Part shown: piece by piece, positions 44,839-57,925 of the stretch
Layout of the letters: the number at the start of each line of letters is the position of its first letter
How positions within the stretch are numbered: the stretch's first letter is position 1
Assembly: GCA_020466095.1 (NCBI GenBank)
Contig: CM035808.1
Coordinates: 46,082,393 to 46,146,392, forward strand
DNA length: 64,000 bases
Origin: Chlorops oryzae
Taxonomy: Eukaryota > Arthropoda > Insecta > Diptera > Chloropidae
Reading direction: 5' to 3'
Notes under the pieces: generated by a model
What the model saw: the letters and a program-made list of their open reading frames with translations, nothing else
Told to the model about the DNA's origin: nothing
Database searches by the model: none
Position numbers and translations under genes: made by a program

Positions 44839-47800
44839 TAAAGGTTCGATCTTTTGCTTTTCAAATATGCTTCTATAATTTTTTTTTAGATTTTTTAAAA
44901 ATAATTTTCAGGTAAACAATTTTTGAGATATTTTGCCATAAATGAAAAAAAACCCACCTATTTTTTTTTAATTTGCTTTTGTTGTTGTTGTTGTAGGATG
45001 TTGTTACTAATAAAATTAAACTCTTGAAAGCACTTATCATCTAATAACGAGGAAAAGTCAATTTTATCTCAACATGAACGAGTTTAATACATGAAAAAGA
45101 CTTCTTTGCTATTACCTATTCAAAGATACTCTCTGTCCTTTGGACAATAGTCTTCATGTTCATTTTGGAATGCAGTAATGAATCCACTGATTCGAAGCAT
45201 GACTGCCAACATTAGACACTCAAAGAGAAGGAATTAATCAATTAAATAAAGTTTAACCCGATCTAGAGAAAAATCCAGAAGCTCATGTTCCAATAAAAGC
45301 TCTCATCAAGTTCAATGATCATCTATGACATAACAAACCAAAACCACCATTGAAACTGCATTGAAGAAAGCTTTTCAGGCAGAGATGCAAGCAAAATTGA
45401 AGACGTTAAAAGGTACCCAAAAAAATAATGAAGAAATATTTTAGAAAGAAGAGCTTTCGCCACAAAACTTAATCGTTAAATCACGATAAAACAAAAATCA
45501 CATAAGAAAGCCTAGGAGCGAGTACGCAGTCACGTAGGAGCCGCAAAAATGCGATCGTTTAAATAAAAATGATTGCTTCACCCCACACGAAAATCATGAC
45601 GATCGCCAGTGAATATAAATATTGAGTTTGGGAAAGAAATGAAGAAGTTATTTGAAGAGAGTCAGATGGCTCAAAACTTGAAGAAACGCAGCCAAATGTG
45701 ATAAACGAAAACGAAAGTGTTGAACAAAACAAAATCTCTTGAAACGATCGAAGAGAGCAAAGTCGCCGCTTACCGCTTGAAGAAAGCTTTGCTCAATACC
45801 GACCAAAAAACGCCTTCGAATCGCTCTTCGATTTACTCAAAAAAAAAAAAAAAATTTAAAAAATGCAAGCATTCGAAAAAGAAAAGCTTTCGATTTCATT
45901 CAACCTCTTCTTTTCCTTTTTCCTCTTCTTCATTTTGGCTCTCGATGGCCGTACGGATTTTTGGCCAATGTTGGGAGTAACCGAAATTTCGATGCACGAA
46001 TTCATTGAAGAAAGTGAGTCTTCAGAGTGAGCCACAAGAAATTGTGCGCACGATTGTGTTCGGTTGTTTCGGGAGGAATTTCGTTGTGAAACAAAAAAAA
46101 AAAATAACTAAAAATAACTTTGACGAAAAAAAGAAGATATTAAAATACTCTATTATTTTTCATAAAGAATTTAATTATAAAAAAAAACAAAACATAAAAA
46201 AAATAAGAAAAGTTATCGTTTCATTCAAATCGAAGAAGGACATCATTAAAGAGAGCGAGAGAAAGATACTTGAGCGGTGGAGATTGATTGAAAAACAAAA
46301 TATATCTCTCAAAATCTCTTTAAATTCGTCGATTTTAAAATGATTTTTGAAGCGGGAAGAAGTGATAAAAGTTGGAAATATGGAGAAAATACGCTCAGCA
46401 ACGAGTTGAGGGGAGTTTTGCGTTATTAGCAAAAACGTCTCAGGTAAAGAAATTCGCTTTCTCATAATCATTGTTCGGATATGTGATGTAACAATTGATT
46501 GTAATTGTTTTGAATAAAATAACTTATGAATACTTTAAACGATAGCTTTCAAACGCTCGTACTTTCCCTTTCGAACCTTAACTCTCCAATTCCCAGCGTC
46601 ACTTGCGGGTGGCAGAGGCTTGCACTCTTTTTTTTTTGTTTTTTTGCTATACGGAAACATTTTCTCAAATTCTCATAAAATGTTTATTACTTTAGCTAAG
46701 CTAATTAGAAACACTATTCTATTCGTTTTTTCTGGCAACTCAAACCAAATGCAAAATGACATTTGAATTTTCGCCTGTCACGAGTGCATCTTGTTCATTG
46801 TCTTCAGATGAGTTTTATGATGGTTAATATAAGCTTCAGCATTCATTGCATCAAGGTTGAGATTAATATTATCAGATTTTCATATTTTTAAATCCCGATA
46901 ATCATTTAATCTCTCTTAAAACTAAGGAGAAATAATATTTTTTCTAAACTTATATTACTCCCAATCGGCTGCTGCATCAGTCAAGAATTAATTTTCTAGG
47001 TGTAGGGTTTCTTACAGAAAAATGCAATCGAATCATAAAAAAAATTGATTATAAAAATGTTGAATTGTCCCGACTTATTATCAAGCGTGCGATATGTTGT
47101 CTCACCTATAGTCGGAAGGCCCCAATATGAAAATAGAAGGGGTAAATATTTATATTTTTGCCAACAACAAATCATTGATATTATTTAAATAAGTCCGCAT
47201 TAGCTAAAGCAAGGGAATTGAAGGGTTAAATATTGATTTCAACGCTGGAAAGTGGTAATGCAAATTAAGTGAGTTTTGGTAGAAAAAGATTCCAAGGGAA
47301 AAGCTTTTATAGCGATTTAGTGATAACCTTCAAGAGAAACCATCTTCATACCATTTCTGAATCGATTTCAAACATTCGAAGTTAGCCATTTGTACTCGAA
47401 GGGTGACTCCAGTCCAACACTTTATTATGTGAATATCATAAAGAGTTAAACAACAAAAAAATGGCCTTCCCAAAGATGAAAAGGCATCGCACACTTATAA
47501 AAAAATTGGCAAAAAAAAGTCAACATTTCGCTTTTCTCGAAAAAGAATGCAATCTCTTCCAAAGCCTTTAAAACCTTAGATTAAATAAAATTTTATTAAT
47601 CTTAATTAATTGATGAATCAATCAATTCAACTTTCAATCTTCTAGGCCTAGAAAAGGCAATCAAGCATGAAAAAAATTATATATATTTTGAATAGTGCCG
47701 GTTTTGTGATCACTGATCAGTGTTCAACTTATTCAGATTATATAGAACTTCTTTTTTATTAAAGTCACGGGCTTCATAAGTCATGAAACCTATTGGAAAA

Positions 47801-50800
47801 CAATCCCTCAACAACATAGAAACCCTAACAATATTCCGGGAATATATACCGACCCATACTGCAATGTAGGCTGTCGTCTTAAGAAGTCGCAGCATGAAGC
47901 AAATTTCATTAAAGAAATCTTTCGCATTGGTCAAAAAGAAATAAGCCCCAAATTGTCCGATCAATATTGAAAAGCATTGCTTTTTTGAGATTTATTTGCT
48001 ATATTAATCACGCCACCTAGTTCCCAAAAGTTGATGACCCAATAATCGTTTGAATAATCTTCCATTAGACACTTTTTACGACATGTGTTTACCCCTTTCG
48101 TTTATTACAAACGAATTCAAAAATTCGCACCTACGAAAGATTTTTACTTCAAGCGATAAAAAACAAAAAACCTAAGCAAAGCAAAAAAGACATTAAAAAA
48201 GTAAACAAAAAAGACAAAAGACTGCCGGAAAAGACAAAATTTTCACATGGGTTTTTACGTAATTTTTGGAGGAGGGAGGCGAGGCAGAAATTATTGTTCA
48301 TTAAAATCTATTAAACTTAAAAAAAAAAAAAACTAGGTAAGAAGAAAAGCTCTTTTTTTTATTTCATTTCAATAAAGGCGGAAAAGTTGTTAAAAAGCAA
48401 TGTGCGCAGAAAGCGGTCTTAAGAGAAAAGGGGGAGAAAAACCAGAAAACTTTTTTAAGTCGCGCACGTTTTTACGCTTTATTGTAACGGAGACATGAGC
48501 TTTTTTATTTCTTTTTTTATAATTTTTAAGGTATTTTTTAGTGCAGTTACATCATTTGACTTTCATGCGGAATGTGCGTACGGAATTAATGCACGTTGCA
48601 CCTCATAACGAAGAAATTATGAAGGTATTTACTTGAAATTTTAACATTTTCCGGGCAATTTACGACTCCATCGCTTGAAAATAATAACATCCAAGGGAAA
48701 TCATCGTGTGCACTTGATTTTCAGCGGGAGTAGCTTGGGCCTTAATTATACTTTTCAATAATAATTGGAAAATTTTATTTTCTGAGTTTCGGTTCAGATT
48801 TTCTGAGTTGGATGACCTTGAGTGACCTCTGTAATATTTGTAATGGTTATCGATTAAAGTTCCGTTTTTATGGGAAAGTTCCCTAAGGGTATATGAGAAT
48901 GGATACGATCTTATTATAAATAGATTGAGAACAGGTTGTTGTATATAACTAAGCCGTAGCTCTTTAGAAATGTGACCGTAGTAAAACTCCAATCAGCCCT
49001 TTAAAAAACTTCATCTTTTTAATGATTCTTTCCATCTCCATAACAAATTTCATAAGATCTCCATACTGATTTAAGGAAAATTGAATAAAGACAAATGATT
49101 GTGATCAGTTCAAACGTACTTTGTAGATCACTGCCAAGAGTTAAACTCTTAGTGAAGAGGTTAACGTTCTTCTATTTCGGTGAGATAGCCTTAAATTGTA
49201 TAAAAAAAAACATTTTTTCTGCCATTAGCTTCTTAACTTGAGATATTTTCCGATCCGAGGCAATTTCATACCTTCAGGTAATTTCGCCACAAAATTATGA
49301 TAAAGAAAATTAGATTACCACTCGCCATTGAACAAAACATCTCGCGTTTGATGTGAGTCTTTAATGAAAACGACCACGGGAGAACCACCTCTTTTCCCCA
49401 TTCTCTCTTTAACACCATATGTGACTGAAGAAAATCGTTGAAAAATTTTTAAGCCTACAAGGAAATTGGCTGTCTTTGGGAGGAACACAATTCCAGGAAA
49501 AGACACATCTCTCAAGCTGCAATGATTAGAGAAAAGTGCTATCAATAAGAATCTATGCTGGGTCATTTGACCTACCATTTTACTAAAAGAATACGCTTTG
49601 TCATTTGTGGCTATAACTGAACAGCCACAAGATGTTGTTGAACAAATGGCTTAAGCCCTTTATATAAAAATTTCTCACAGTTAGCAGTGTAGGCAGCTCG
49701 CCCTGCAACCATTGTGCCACCGAAATGTTAATGAATTATGTGAACCAAGCTGTATACACGTACATTTTGTGTTATCTATGCCACCTTATTTCGAAATTAG
49801 ACAAGTGTAAGCCACAGACGCTTCAGCTTTTAACCGTTATTGTTTCCATCAATTATCTTTCAGTGTGAATAAGTTATCAAGCCAGGTCGAAAACGGTTTG
49901 CCACACTTTTCAGATATTAATATTAATATTCGATGAACTTTATGGACTATTTCAACAGGAACTCGAAAAAAAATTGATTTTTTTATTACAATTCATGGCA
50001 CATGGTAATAAAATCATTTTTAAATTGCGATCATAAATATCTGATATTGAATATTGTCAGCCCATAAAGACCTTCGACAACCAAATTAATTTTTCATAAA
50101 AGAAACATTTAGCAAAAACTTCATAGATTCACTTTCAAAACCGAATTGAAAGAAAGCCTCTTTTCATGTAAACTATTGACGATATTTTCGAAAAATTTCG
50201 AAAAATCAATAAATAAATGAATAGATACCTAAATAAAAATAGATTCGTATAAATTTAGCGAATTGCAAAACATTAGGCAACGGCAATAAATAACACCGAA
50301 AATCATAATAAATAAAAAAAAATCCGTGCAGTGCGAATAACTGTTCGAATCGTGGGTAGCTTTGCTTGTGGACAAGAAAAAAAAACCACAGCCCAGACGA
50401 ATCATTGCATCGATCAAGCTGTCATATACACTAAAATCGCATTCGGAGGAGCATTCACGATCACTCATGCCAGTGCCAGCCGCTCGCACCCCAGATGCTT
50501 TGTGCTTTTGTGAAAAGCGTTCGGCCTGTAAGCTTCGGCTTGGCTGGCTCTCAATTTCGAATTAATTCGATTGAAGCTAACTGAGGTGGCGGTTTTTCTT
50601 CAGATCGCACACACCTAATGCTGAAGTTAAGCAAATAAAATTTCAGTTCAAATCGGAACGTGCGGCGCGTCAGTTGACTTGAAAATCGTTTGCGGTGCTC
50701 CTCAAGGATTGCAAGAGTTTTTCATATTTTTGCAAATTTATTTCTTTTTTCGGGTAATCTATTTTGTACATTAAATAATAAAAGTGATGAAAATATAATA

Positions 50801-51453
50801 AATAAAAAAATTAATTTTCCGAAAGAATTTAACCGCAATGAAATGGACTGAAAATAAGGAGGTGGAGGCTCCAAAAGAAGCAATTTAATCTTTATTATAC
50901 TTCTGGAATTCAAACAAAAACTCCATAAAATTTATTAAGTTTTTTTAACGATTTTCCTCGAATGAATGTTCCATTTCAGTCAAAAATATTCCAACGAAGA
51001 TTTGATGGTTAGCTTGTGAGCCACACAGCTGTCCAAATGCGAGTAAATTCACATTTTCACTTTCACTTTTAATGACAAAAGTCTGTGCAATCTCGCATTT
51101 TCCATACAACAACAAATTGGCGTACAGTTATGTGACTCTGTTTTTGTTATGAAAGAGCTGACATTATGAAAAAATTAAAGTTTTCTTTGCAAATTCGAGG
51201 AACTTTGATAAAGGAGGAGGTTTTTACAATAACTGTGGTTTTTAGTTTCAAGTCGTTATTATTCTTACTATAGTAAATCTAATGCGTTGAGTGACTAAAT
51301 ATTTAAGTTTTGTTTATTAGCTATATGTGTGATATAAAACATGACACTTATAGGTAAATACTGCCCTAGCCAGCAGCCTTCAGCAGACTGCATTTAATTT
51401 TTGACTGAGAATAGGAAGATGTTTCAATGTTAACCTTTTTTAAGATGCTTTTT
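44839..51453. other. Long AT-rich spacer
   Basis: No ORF here has a recognisable domain, and those at 45.7-46.4 kb are Lys/Ser low-complexity. 50430-50720 is more balanced in composition and includes GCGTCAGTTGAC near 50670, which has a fly initiator (TCAGTT) and could be a transcription start for the 55.2-57.9 kb unit. That is a guess. Nothing else is seen. Confidence 0.4.
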
Positions 51454-52342
51454 ATACCCAGCTAAGCGGGTATATTAGTTTTGTGCAAATCTTGTACAGA
51501 GAATTAAGCTCCGGAGATTTAGAAAAATATATATAGAAATGATCAGATCTGAATCGATTTTAGAATTGTCCGTCTGTCCGTCTGAGTCTGTCCGTTACCG
51601 TCTGTCCGTCTGACGTCTGTCCGTCCGTCGTGGTGATCTCCTCCGAAATGGCTGAACCAATGAAGTCGAAATTTGGCACACATGTATATCGGTTCGAGTA
51701 TGATCCTAAGTAAAAATGGAGACACCGCCCACTGTCACGCCCACAAATGAATTTATTGTGTTTTCAATAAATGCTGTAACTTGCGAACCATCAACACATT
51801 CCATTTCATATTTGGTGCGCTGGTAAACTAAAAAAGGGACATTTCTGGAAAAACGAGCCGCCCTTCGAGCCACGCCACAAATAAGCCCAAATAAGGGCTT
51901 ATTCGTCATTGTAAAGTTAAAGGCGTAGAAGCTTCAAATTCGCAGCATAGGTTGACCAAGGAAATGAAAGGTGTAGGAACAAAATTTATGTAGCCCGCCC
52001 ACTGCCACGCACAAATGAAGATTTTTTAAATTCCGAAGTAAAAGACGTAGAAGCTTCAATTCGCAACATTTCACCAAGGCGAATGAAAGGTTAGGAAAAA
52101 ATTTAATGCCGCCCGCCCACTTCCACGCCCACAAATAAAGATTTTTCGTAACTTCGAAGTAAAAAGCGTAGAAGCTTCAATTCGCCCATAGGTTCATCAA
52201 GGCGAATGAAAGTTGTAGGGAAGTAATTTATGTGCCCACTGCCACGCCCACAAATAGAGAAGCAAAACATAGTGCGCTCATAATGTCGGGACGTGGGTAT
52301 TTCAAAGTCGAGCTTGACCGACTTTAGCTTTCTTACTTGTTT
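51454..52342 (+). mobile_element. DINE-1-like element, second subfamily
   Basis: Head TATACCCAGCTAAGCGGG, GAAATGATCAG block, CGTCTGTCCGTC microsatellite, GAAGTCGAAATTTGGCACAC, repeated GCCCACTGCCACGC blocks, and end GACTTTAGCTTTCTTACTTG. It is a relative of 58355-60608, from which it differs by many single-base gaps, mostly missing G or C. Confidence 0.65.
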
Positions 52343-53904
52343 AAGTACTTAAGCTTGAGAACATTTAAATATGCGAAGCCCAAGGAATTGCCTTCTCAGT
52401 TATAAACACTCTGGATTTTCTTATTTATAATTAAAATAGATTGAATATGTACGTAGGTGTATACATATTTTTAGCCTTATATTATCAAAGTTGCTTTTAA
52501 TAACAGCCTCGACGTTATTTTTTCTTCTATGACTACTATAGACCCTTCTGGTTATATTCTTTAGAATGATTTGGTGTTTTAATAGGGTCCAAAGAAATAG
52601 TAACAATGTGACTTCAAAGAATAGATAATGTGCGTTGTTGATTATTTTTTTCATGATAATGTTATATGCAATCTAAATTTAAATTATAATAAGCAAATTT
52701 CTCGTTTTTAATTAATCGACTCGCACTGCTACGGTCCACTGAGTTTAGTACACGAGACAAGGTTTTTTTTGTTTTTATATAAAGTAAAGAAGGAAAGCTT
52801 GAACTAATTAGCTATGTATACCTTCAAGTATTGCTTATATACAAGCTCAAGGACTTGGAGTCTTTTCAGCTATTCAATTTTATTGCTGCTATTAAGTATA
52901 GAAACACCCAAAGCTTCATGTTTGACCACAAATACGAAAAAAAAAAAATGTATAAATAAAATTTATAGGTAGGTAGTTTACTTACATACGATAAATAGGG
53001 CCTTGAACAAGCTTCCTATCAACACCCGTAGGTTACACAAAATATTGAACAGTTAAAAAGTTGAGAGCTCCTCAAAAATCTCTTCTTAGAGGCCAATAAA
53101 TTTCGCTTTATGGCATAACACGTTTGAATGTCTTTGTTTTTAAATATTTTATCTAATCATAAGGTTTTGTATCTTATCGTAAACGATTAATTTGTGTCCA
53201 TAAAATTAGGCTCGAACGGATTTTAAATTTTCTTTGAGATGTCAAATTTCAAATTAAGATATTTATTGGCATCTTTGTTTCTTTCATCCAACGAAAATTC
53301 ATTTCCTCTAATTTGAATGCAATTTTTTTCGATCGAAAACAAAAGAAAGAAACTGTTAAGCCGACAACTTTTTAAAAAAAAAAAAAAAAATTTTTTAAAA
53401 CATTGAAGCTCGACATGTAACAACTTGGTTGTGCGACTAGTTTTTTTTTCTGCTTTGCTGATCGAAATCATTGACAACAACACGAAAGCAAGTCTTTGCG
53501 AAATTACAATCCAATAAAACGAATAAAAAAATAAAAATAAAAAACGAAATTGCTTCCGAAGTGCAAGAAAATTATTGCCACTTAAAATGCGACTGAGGCA
53601 AAAGAAGGAAAGTCGCTTCGGTCCGATTTTGTCGAAAACAACGAGCTCCTCATTTTCCGCATGGGATTGCAATGAAATTACAACATTTTTCGAGAAAAAA
53701 GCAAAGAAAAGCTATTAGGAAGGCATTTGCGGTTTAAACTGTGGCAATGAACTTGACAAGAAAACTAACGAAAAAACTTGTAGGCAAAAATAGGAAGCAA
53801 AAACTAAAATATAAATTCATTGATTGGTCATTTAAAATGAACTTACCAGCGTAGTTTGAATGGAAAAACAACATTAATAAAGCGAGGGATGTAAACAAAT
53901 AAAT
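52343..53904. other. Spacer
   Basis: AT-rich DNA with no supported gene. The open frame at 53223-53672 is Phe/Lys-rich and spans poly-T/poly-A runs, so it is not accepted. Confidence 0.5.
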
Positions 53905-54290
53905 CAAGTTCGTTGCTCAAGTCTTTTGTTTTTGTTCAAAAATTTTTTGCCAAAACAAACTTTTTCTTGTTGATTTGATTTTGTGAGAGATAAGATAGTA
54001 AGTAAGTGTGATAGTTGGGGAAAACTTTAACTGGATGAGATCAAAGGATAAACAAGAAGAGTGAAAATTGAGTTCGTTGCTTAAGTCTTTCATTTTGCAT
54101 AGAAAAAATTTTTGAAAACGAAAGTTTTTAGAAAGTAATAAGATTTTCTGAGGTGTTAAGTAATAAATAAGTGTGAAGAATAGACAAAATGAGGATGAAA
54201 TGTGATCCAATGAACAAAAGAACAAATAAGAAGAGTTAAATCAAGTTCGTTGTTTAAGTCTTTCGTTTCGCTTAAAGAAAAGTTGGTGTG
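53905..54290 (+). repeat. Diverged tandem repeats of about 165-175 bp
   Basis: The word AAGTTCGTTGCTTAAGTCTT (with variants) starts units at about 53907, 54071 and 54244. The ends of the units also match (AACAAGAAGAGTGAAA / AATAAGAAGAGTTAAA). Single copies of the word occur in the first intron of gene E (26278 and 27992). Confidence 0.65.
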
Positions 54291-55159
54291 AATTTTTTTT
54301 TTTCTTATTCATTAGATTTTGAGGAAGTTTTAAAGAATATATTTTAAGTCTAGAAAAAAGTTCAGTTTGTTAACATAGAAATGGGAATAACGCACGAAAA
54401 ATTGTGCCCATTGTGTGTCGATAATTGTGAATTCTCATTCCAGTATTGATATTTCTGTACATTCATATCTCAAAAGAGGTATCTTTCTTTAATGTTAAAA
54501 GATATTCTAAACTTTTTTTATGAACTTTGATGGAGTCTTCGCATCAATTCCCTTTTGAAACTCATCATCTCAGTGGCTCCGAAGGAGTATAAATGACCAT
54601 TAACTATTGATTGCTTATAAATTTAAAATAATTCATTTGAATGGATAAAATGTATCGAAAAAGCAAAAAAAAACCAATATTCCATCCACTCTCCTTGATA
54701 TATTAATTCAAATGCATCCCCCGCAAATTTTACAAAATCGTCAAAATCAATGAGGCTTTCTATTGTTGCATGCCGTTACGTGTTTTTATTAGACAAGAGT
54801 GTTACATGGACGTCTTGTTTCTTTGTTCGAAAACCCAAGCAACATTTGCATCTTCCGCAACACGCAACATGTCCAAGTCAGATCAAATCGGAGCTAATTA
54901 TTTAATAAAATATAATTTTCGCTCGTTGTCTTTAGCGATTAATGACGGTATGCACCGGAGCGTTAAGTGTGGTAGTGGGAAAATTATTTCAAGGAAAAAT
55001 AAAATTTATTTTAAAAAAAATTGTAATTATTTCGCAAAAATTCGTGGTTTACTGAACTCGATTTCGTATTTTGATAATTGAATTATTTTTTATTTATTTT
55101 GTTATTTCTTTCTTATCTCAATTTACAAACAGCTCCCAATATAATAATCTCAACAAAAT
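54291..55159. other. Upstream region of the 55160 ORF
   Basis: AT-rich. An ATG-initiated frame at 54770-55081 shows no domain and ends before the real ORF. The 5' UTR of the downstream gene should be here. No core promoter motif is clear. Confidence 0.4.
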
Positions 55160-56005
55160 ATGGGACAAGAGATCTCACAACAAAGCAAATTATGCGACAG
55201 CAACAACAATAATAGTAATAAAAACTTCAATTCACGACGATCCCAAAGTATAGAAAATCAAAATTTCAACGAAAAATATACGAAACACAATCATCCCGAT
55301 TCTATATACGCTCTGACATCGACCTGTTCGACATCATCGACCTGCTCAACCACAGACGACGAAAATTATCGCCAACGTCAGAAGTACAATTTCCATAAAC
55401 AGGCCTTCGAGAAGACAAAAGTCGCGAAGAAATTTAATTTGCAAAGCAAAAGCATCAGCTCGAGTGCAAGTGACGCCACAACAACAGTTTCGAAGAATAA
55501 AAGTAAAACTGCAACAACGGATAGCTACGAAGATTCGGGTCTAGAGAACAGTAATAAACGCTTTTACGTACCGCAGCGCTTGCGCAGAAGCACCTCCCAG
55601 AGCACCGACAGTGGTTTCTATTATTCCTCGTGCTATTGTTCATCGTCGGCGGCATCGTCGGTGTCATTGGTTTCAAGTAGGACAGCGAGCAGCACAAGCG
55701 GTTGCAGCACCACAGCGGGTTCGAATAAGTCGCAAAATTCGCACAAGTCCATCGATAAACAGAAACAGTATCTGGACCATCATCTCTATATCAAGTCGTA
55801 TTTGGACATACTCGAGGAGGACGAGAAGGCCCGAGCGAATTTTAAGCCCGCTCGTCCCGGTGGCATTCGCAATTATACGCCGAAAATTCTCGCCGAAACA
55901 CCATTCGAGGTGAATCGGTTGACGTCGAAGTCGGGCACGACGCTGTCATCGACGAGCTCAAAGGGAGGTGAGAGTGTAAACTTGAAAGAGGATCCGTGGA
56001 TTTGA
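55160..56005 (+). CDS. Ser/Asn-rich protein with myristoylation-type N-terminus, 281 aa
   Basis: I do not recognise the family. The ORF is uninterrupted from ATG (context AAAATATGG) to TGA. After Met removal the start GQEIS fits the N-myristoylation consensus (Gly1, Ser5), with a Cys at residue 12 of the ORF that could be acylated; this suggests membrane attachment. Residues 14-30 are Asn/Ser-rich, 52-64 are Cys-Ser-Thr repeats, and 134-143 are RFYVPQRLRR followed by STSQSTDSGFY. Residues 155-185 are Ser-rich, and 201-253 are a charged, less repetitive segment (YLDHHLYIKSYLDILEEDEK, then PGGIRNYTPKIL) that looks like the constrained part. Codon use is balanced and GC rises sharply against the flanks, supporting real coding. 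The stop lies 13 nt before the ATG of gene F, so a shared transcript is likely. A GTGAGA donor at 55968 with AG at 56018 could remove 51 nt and change the tail. Confidence 0.75.
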   Translation: MGQEISQQSKLCDSNNNNSNKNFNSRRSQSIENQNFNEKYTKHNHPDSIYALTSTCSTSSTCSTTDDENYRQRQKYNFHKQAFEKTKVAKKFNLQSKSISSSASDATTTVSKNKSKTATTDSYEDSGLENSNKRFYVPQRLRRSTSQSTDSGFYYSSCYCSSSAASSVSLVSSRTASSTSGCSTTAGSNKSQNSHKSIDKQKQYLDHHLYIKSYLDILEEDEKARANFKPARPGGIRNYTPKILAETPFEVNRLTSKSGTTLSSTSSKGGESVNLKEDPWI

Positions 56006-56018
56006 CAGTTCCTAAAAG

Positions 56019-57925
56019 ATGGGGTTTGCCGCAATGACATCTTTGCTTGGCATGATACCGCTACTGGCAATAGGAGTTAACTACTATCGCTATCAGAGCA
56101 TCGATCCGGAGAATCGCGTACAGGAGCCAGCATTGGTGAGAGGGTGACATTTTGTTTTTAGTTCCAATTATTCTTAAGTAGCTATCGGTTTTCTTTGCAG
56201 ATTCGTCGGCAGTATGATTTCGTTGTGATTGGTGGCGGCTCAGCGGGCGCCGTCGTAGCAAATCGACTTTCCGAAATAAGAAATTGGACAATTTTACTTC
56301 TCGAAGCTGGCGGTGATGAGACTGAGATATCCGATGTCCCGGCACTAGCGGGCTTTCTTCAACTTACCGAACTTGATTGGAAGTATACGACAACGCCGTC
56401 GTCGACACGTCAATACTGCCAGGCAATGAAGGGAGATCGTTGTTTTTGGCCGCGCGGTAAGGTTTTGGGTGGCTCCAGTGTTCTCAATGCAATGGTCTAT
56501 GTTCGGGGCTCTAAGAACGATTATAATCATTGGGAATCATTGGGTAATCATGGCTGGGGTTACGACGATGTGCTAAAGTATTTCCTTAAATCGGAAGACG
56601 TTCGTAATCCCTATTTGGCTCAGACACCATACCATGAGACTGGTGGTTATATGACTGTCCAAGAGTCACCTTGGCGTACTCCACTTGCGATTGCATTCTT
56701 GCAGGCGGGCATGGAAATGGGCTATGAAAATCGTGATATAAACGGCGAGATACAAACTGGGTTCATGCTTACACAAAGCACCGTGCGACGTGGTTCTCGA
56801 TGTAGTACGGGAAAAGCTTTTATACGTCCTGTGCGCTTGCGCAAAAATCTAGACGTTGTCCTGCACGCTCAGGCGACAAAAATACTAATCAATCGAAATA
56901 AACGAGCCATTGGAGTGGAGTTTCTTAAGCATGGACGCAAGAATATTGTGTTCGTACGACGTGAAGTCATCTCGTCGGCTGGGGCATTGAATACACCGCA
57001 GTTACTTATGCTTTCGGGGATAGGACCAGCAGAACATCTTCAAGAGTATGGCATTTCGGTGATTTCCGATCTGCCAGTCGGTCATAATCTTCAGGATCAC
57101 GTTGGCCTGGGTGGATTGACTTTCGTAGTCGATGCACCATTAACCGTCACACGGAACCGTTTCCAAACGATTCCAGTCTCAATGGAATACATTCTAAGGG
57201 AACGCGGTCCGATGACATTTACCGGCGTTGAGGCTGTCGCCTTTCTCAATAGTAAATACCAAGACCCCGCTGTCGATTGGCCAGATATACAATTCCATTT
57301 CTGTCCGAGTTCAATTAATTCCGATGGCGGTGAACAAATACGAAAGATCCTCAATCTCAGAGATGGATTCTACAATACAGTCTATAAGCCGTTGCAGCAT
57401 TCTGAGACATGGTCTATTTTACCGCTGCTTTTGCGGCCGAAGAGCACCGGCTGGGTGCGGTTGAACTCACGAAACCCGATGCAACAGCCACAGATTATAC
57501 CCAACTATTTCGCTCATCAAGAGGATATTGATGTGCTGGTCGAGGGCATCAAACTGGCCATAAATGTCTCGAATACGCAAGCATTTCAACGATTCGGTTC
57601 ACGGCCGCATAGCATTCCGCTGCCCGGATGCCGTCAGCATGAATTCATGTCCGATCTCTATTGGGCGTGTGCGATCAAACAGTTCACATTCACCATCTAC
57701 CATCCTGTGGGTACTTGCAAAATGGGTCCGAGCTGGGATGTTACAGCGGTCGTCGATCCGCGACTCAGAGTGTACGGGGTCTCGGGTATACGGGTTGTGG
57801 ACGCAAGCATAATGCCAACCATTGTCAATGGCAATCCCAATGCGCCAGTGATTATGATCGGTGAGAAGGCATCGGATATGATCAAGGAAGATTGGGGCGT
57901 GCGCTTGGGGCGACGTTATGGTTAG
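56019..57925 (+). CDS. GMC oxidoreductase F (two exons)
   Basis: Exon 1 is 56019-56135 (donor GTGAGA) and exon 2 is 56201-57925 (acceptor TTTGCAG); the 65-bp intron is phase 0 and the protein is 613 residues with no frame break. A short hydrophobic leader ([20 protein letters not shown], then QSIDPENR) suggests a signal anchor. Then come the FAD motif [72 protein letters not shown] (His540) and [13 protein letters not shown] (Asn586). The protein is intact and complete. AATAAA at 58204-58209 is a likely polyadenylation signal. The start sits 13 nt after the stop of the 281-aa ORF, leaving no room for its own promoter unless that lies inside the upstream ORF. The leader motif and ETEISDVP block are shared with gene E. 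Confidence 0.95.

Noticed and set aside
45717..46343. Two + strand open frames
   Set aside because: Lys- and Ser-rich low-complexity translations through A-runs, with no motif or splice context.
49315..49578. 87-aa minus-strand frame (MVGQMTQHRFLL...)
   Set aside because: Looks protein-like in composition but has no recognisable domain, splice context or second copy.
50660..50690. Possible initiator (TCAGTT) and promoter
   Set aside because: A single short motif without TATA or downstream element. Mentioned only as a guess for the 55.2-57.9 kb unit.
53223..53672. 149-aa minus-strand frame
   Set aside because: Phe-rich translation of T/A runs. No domain.
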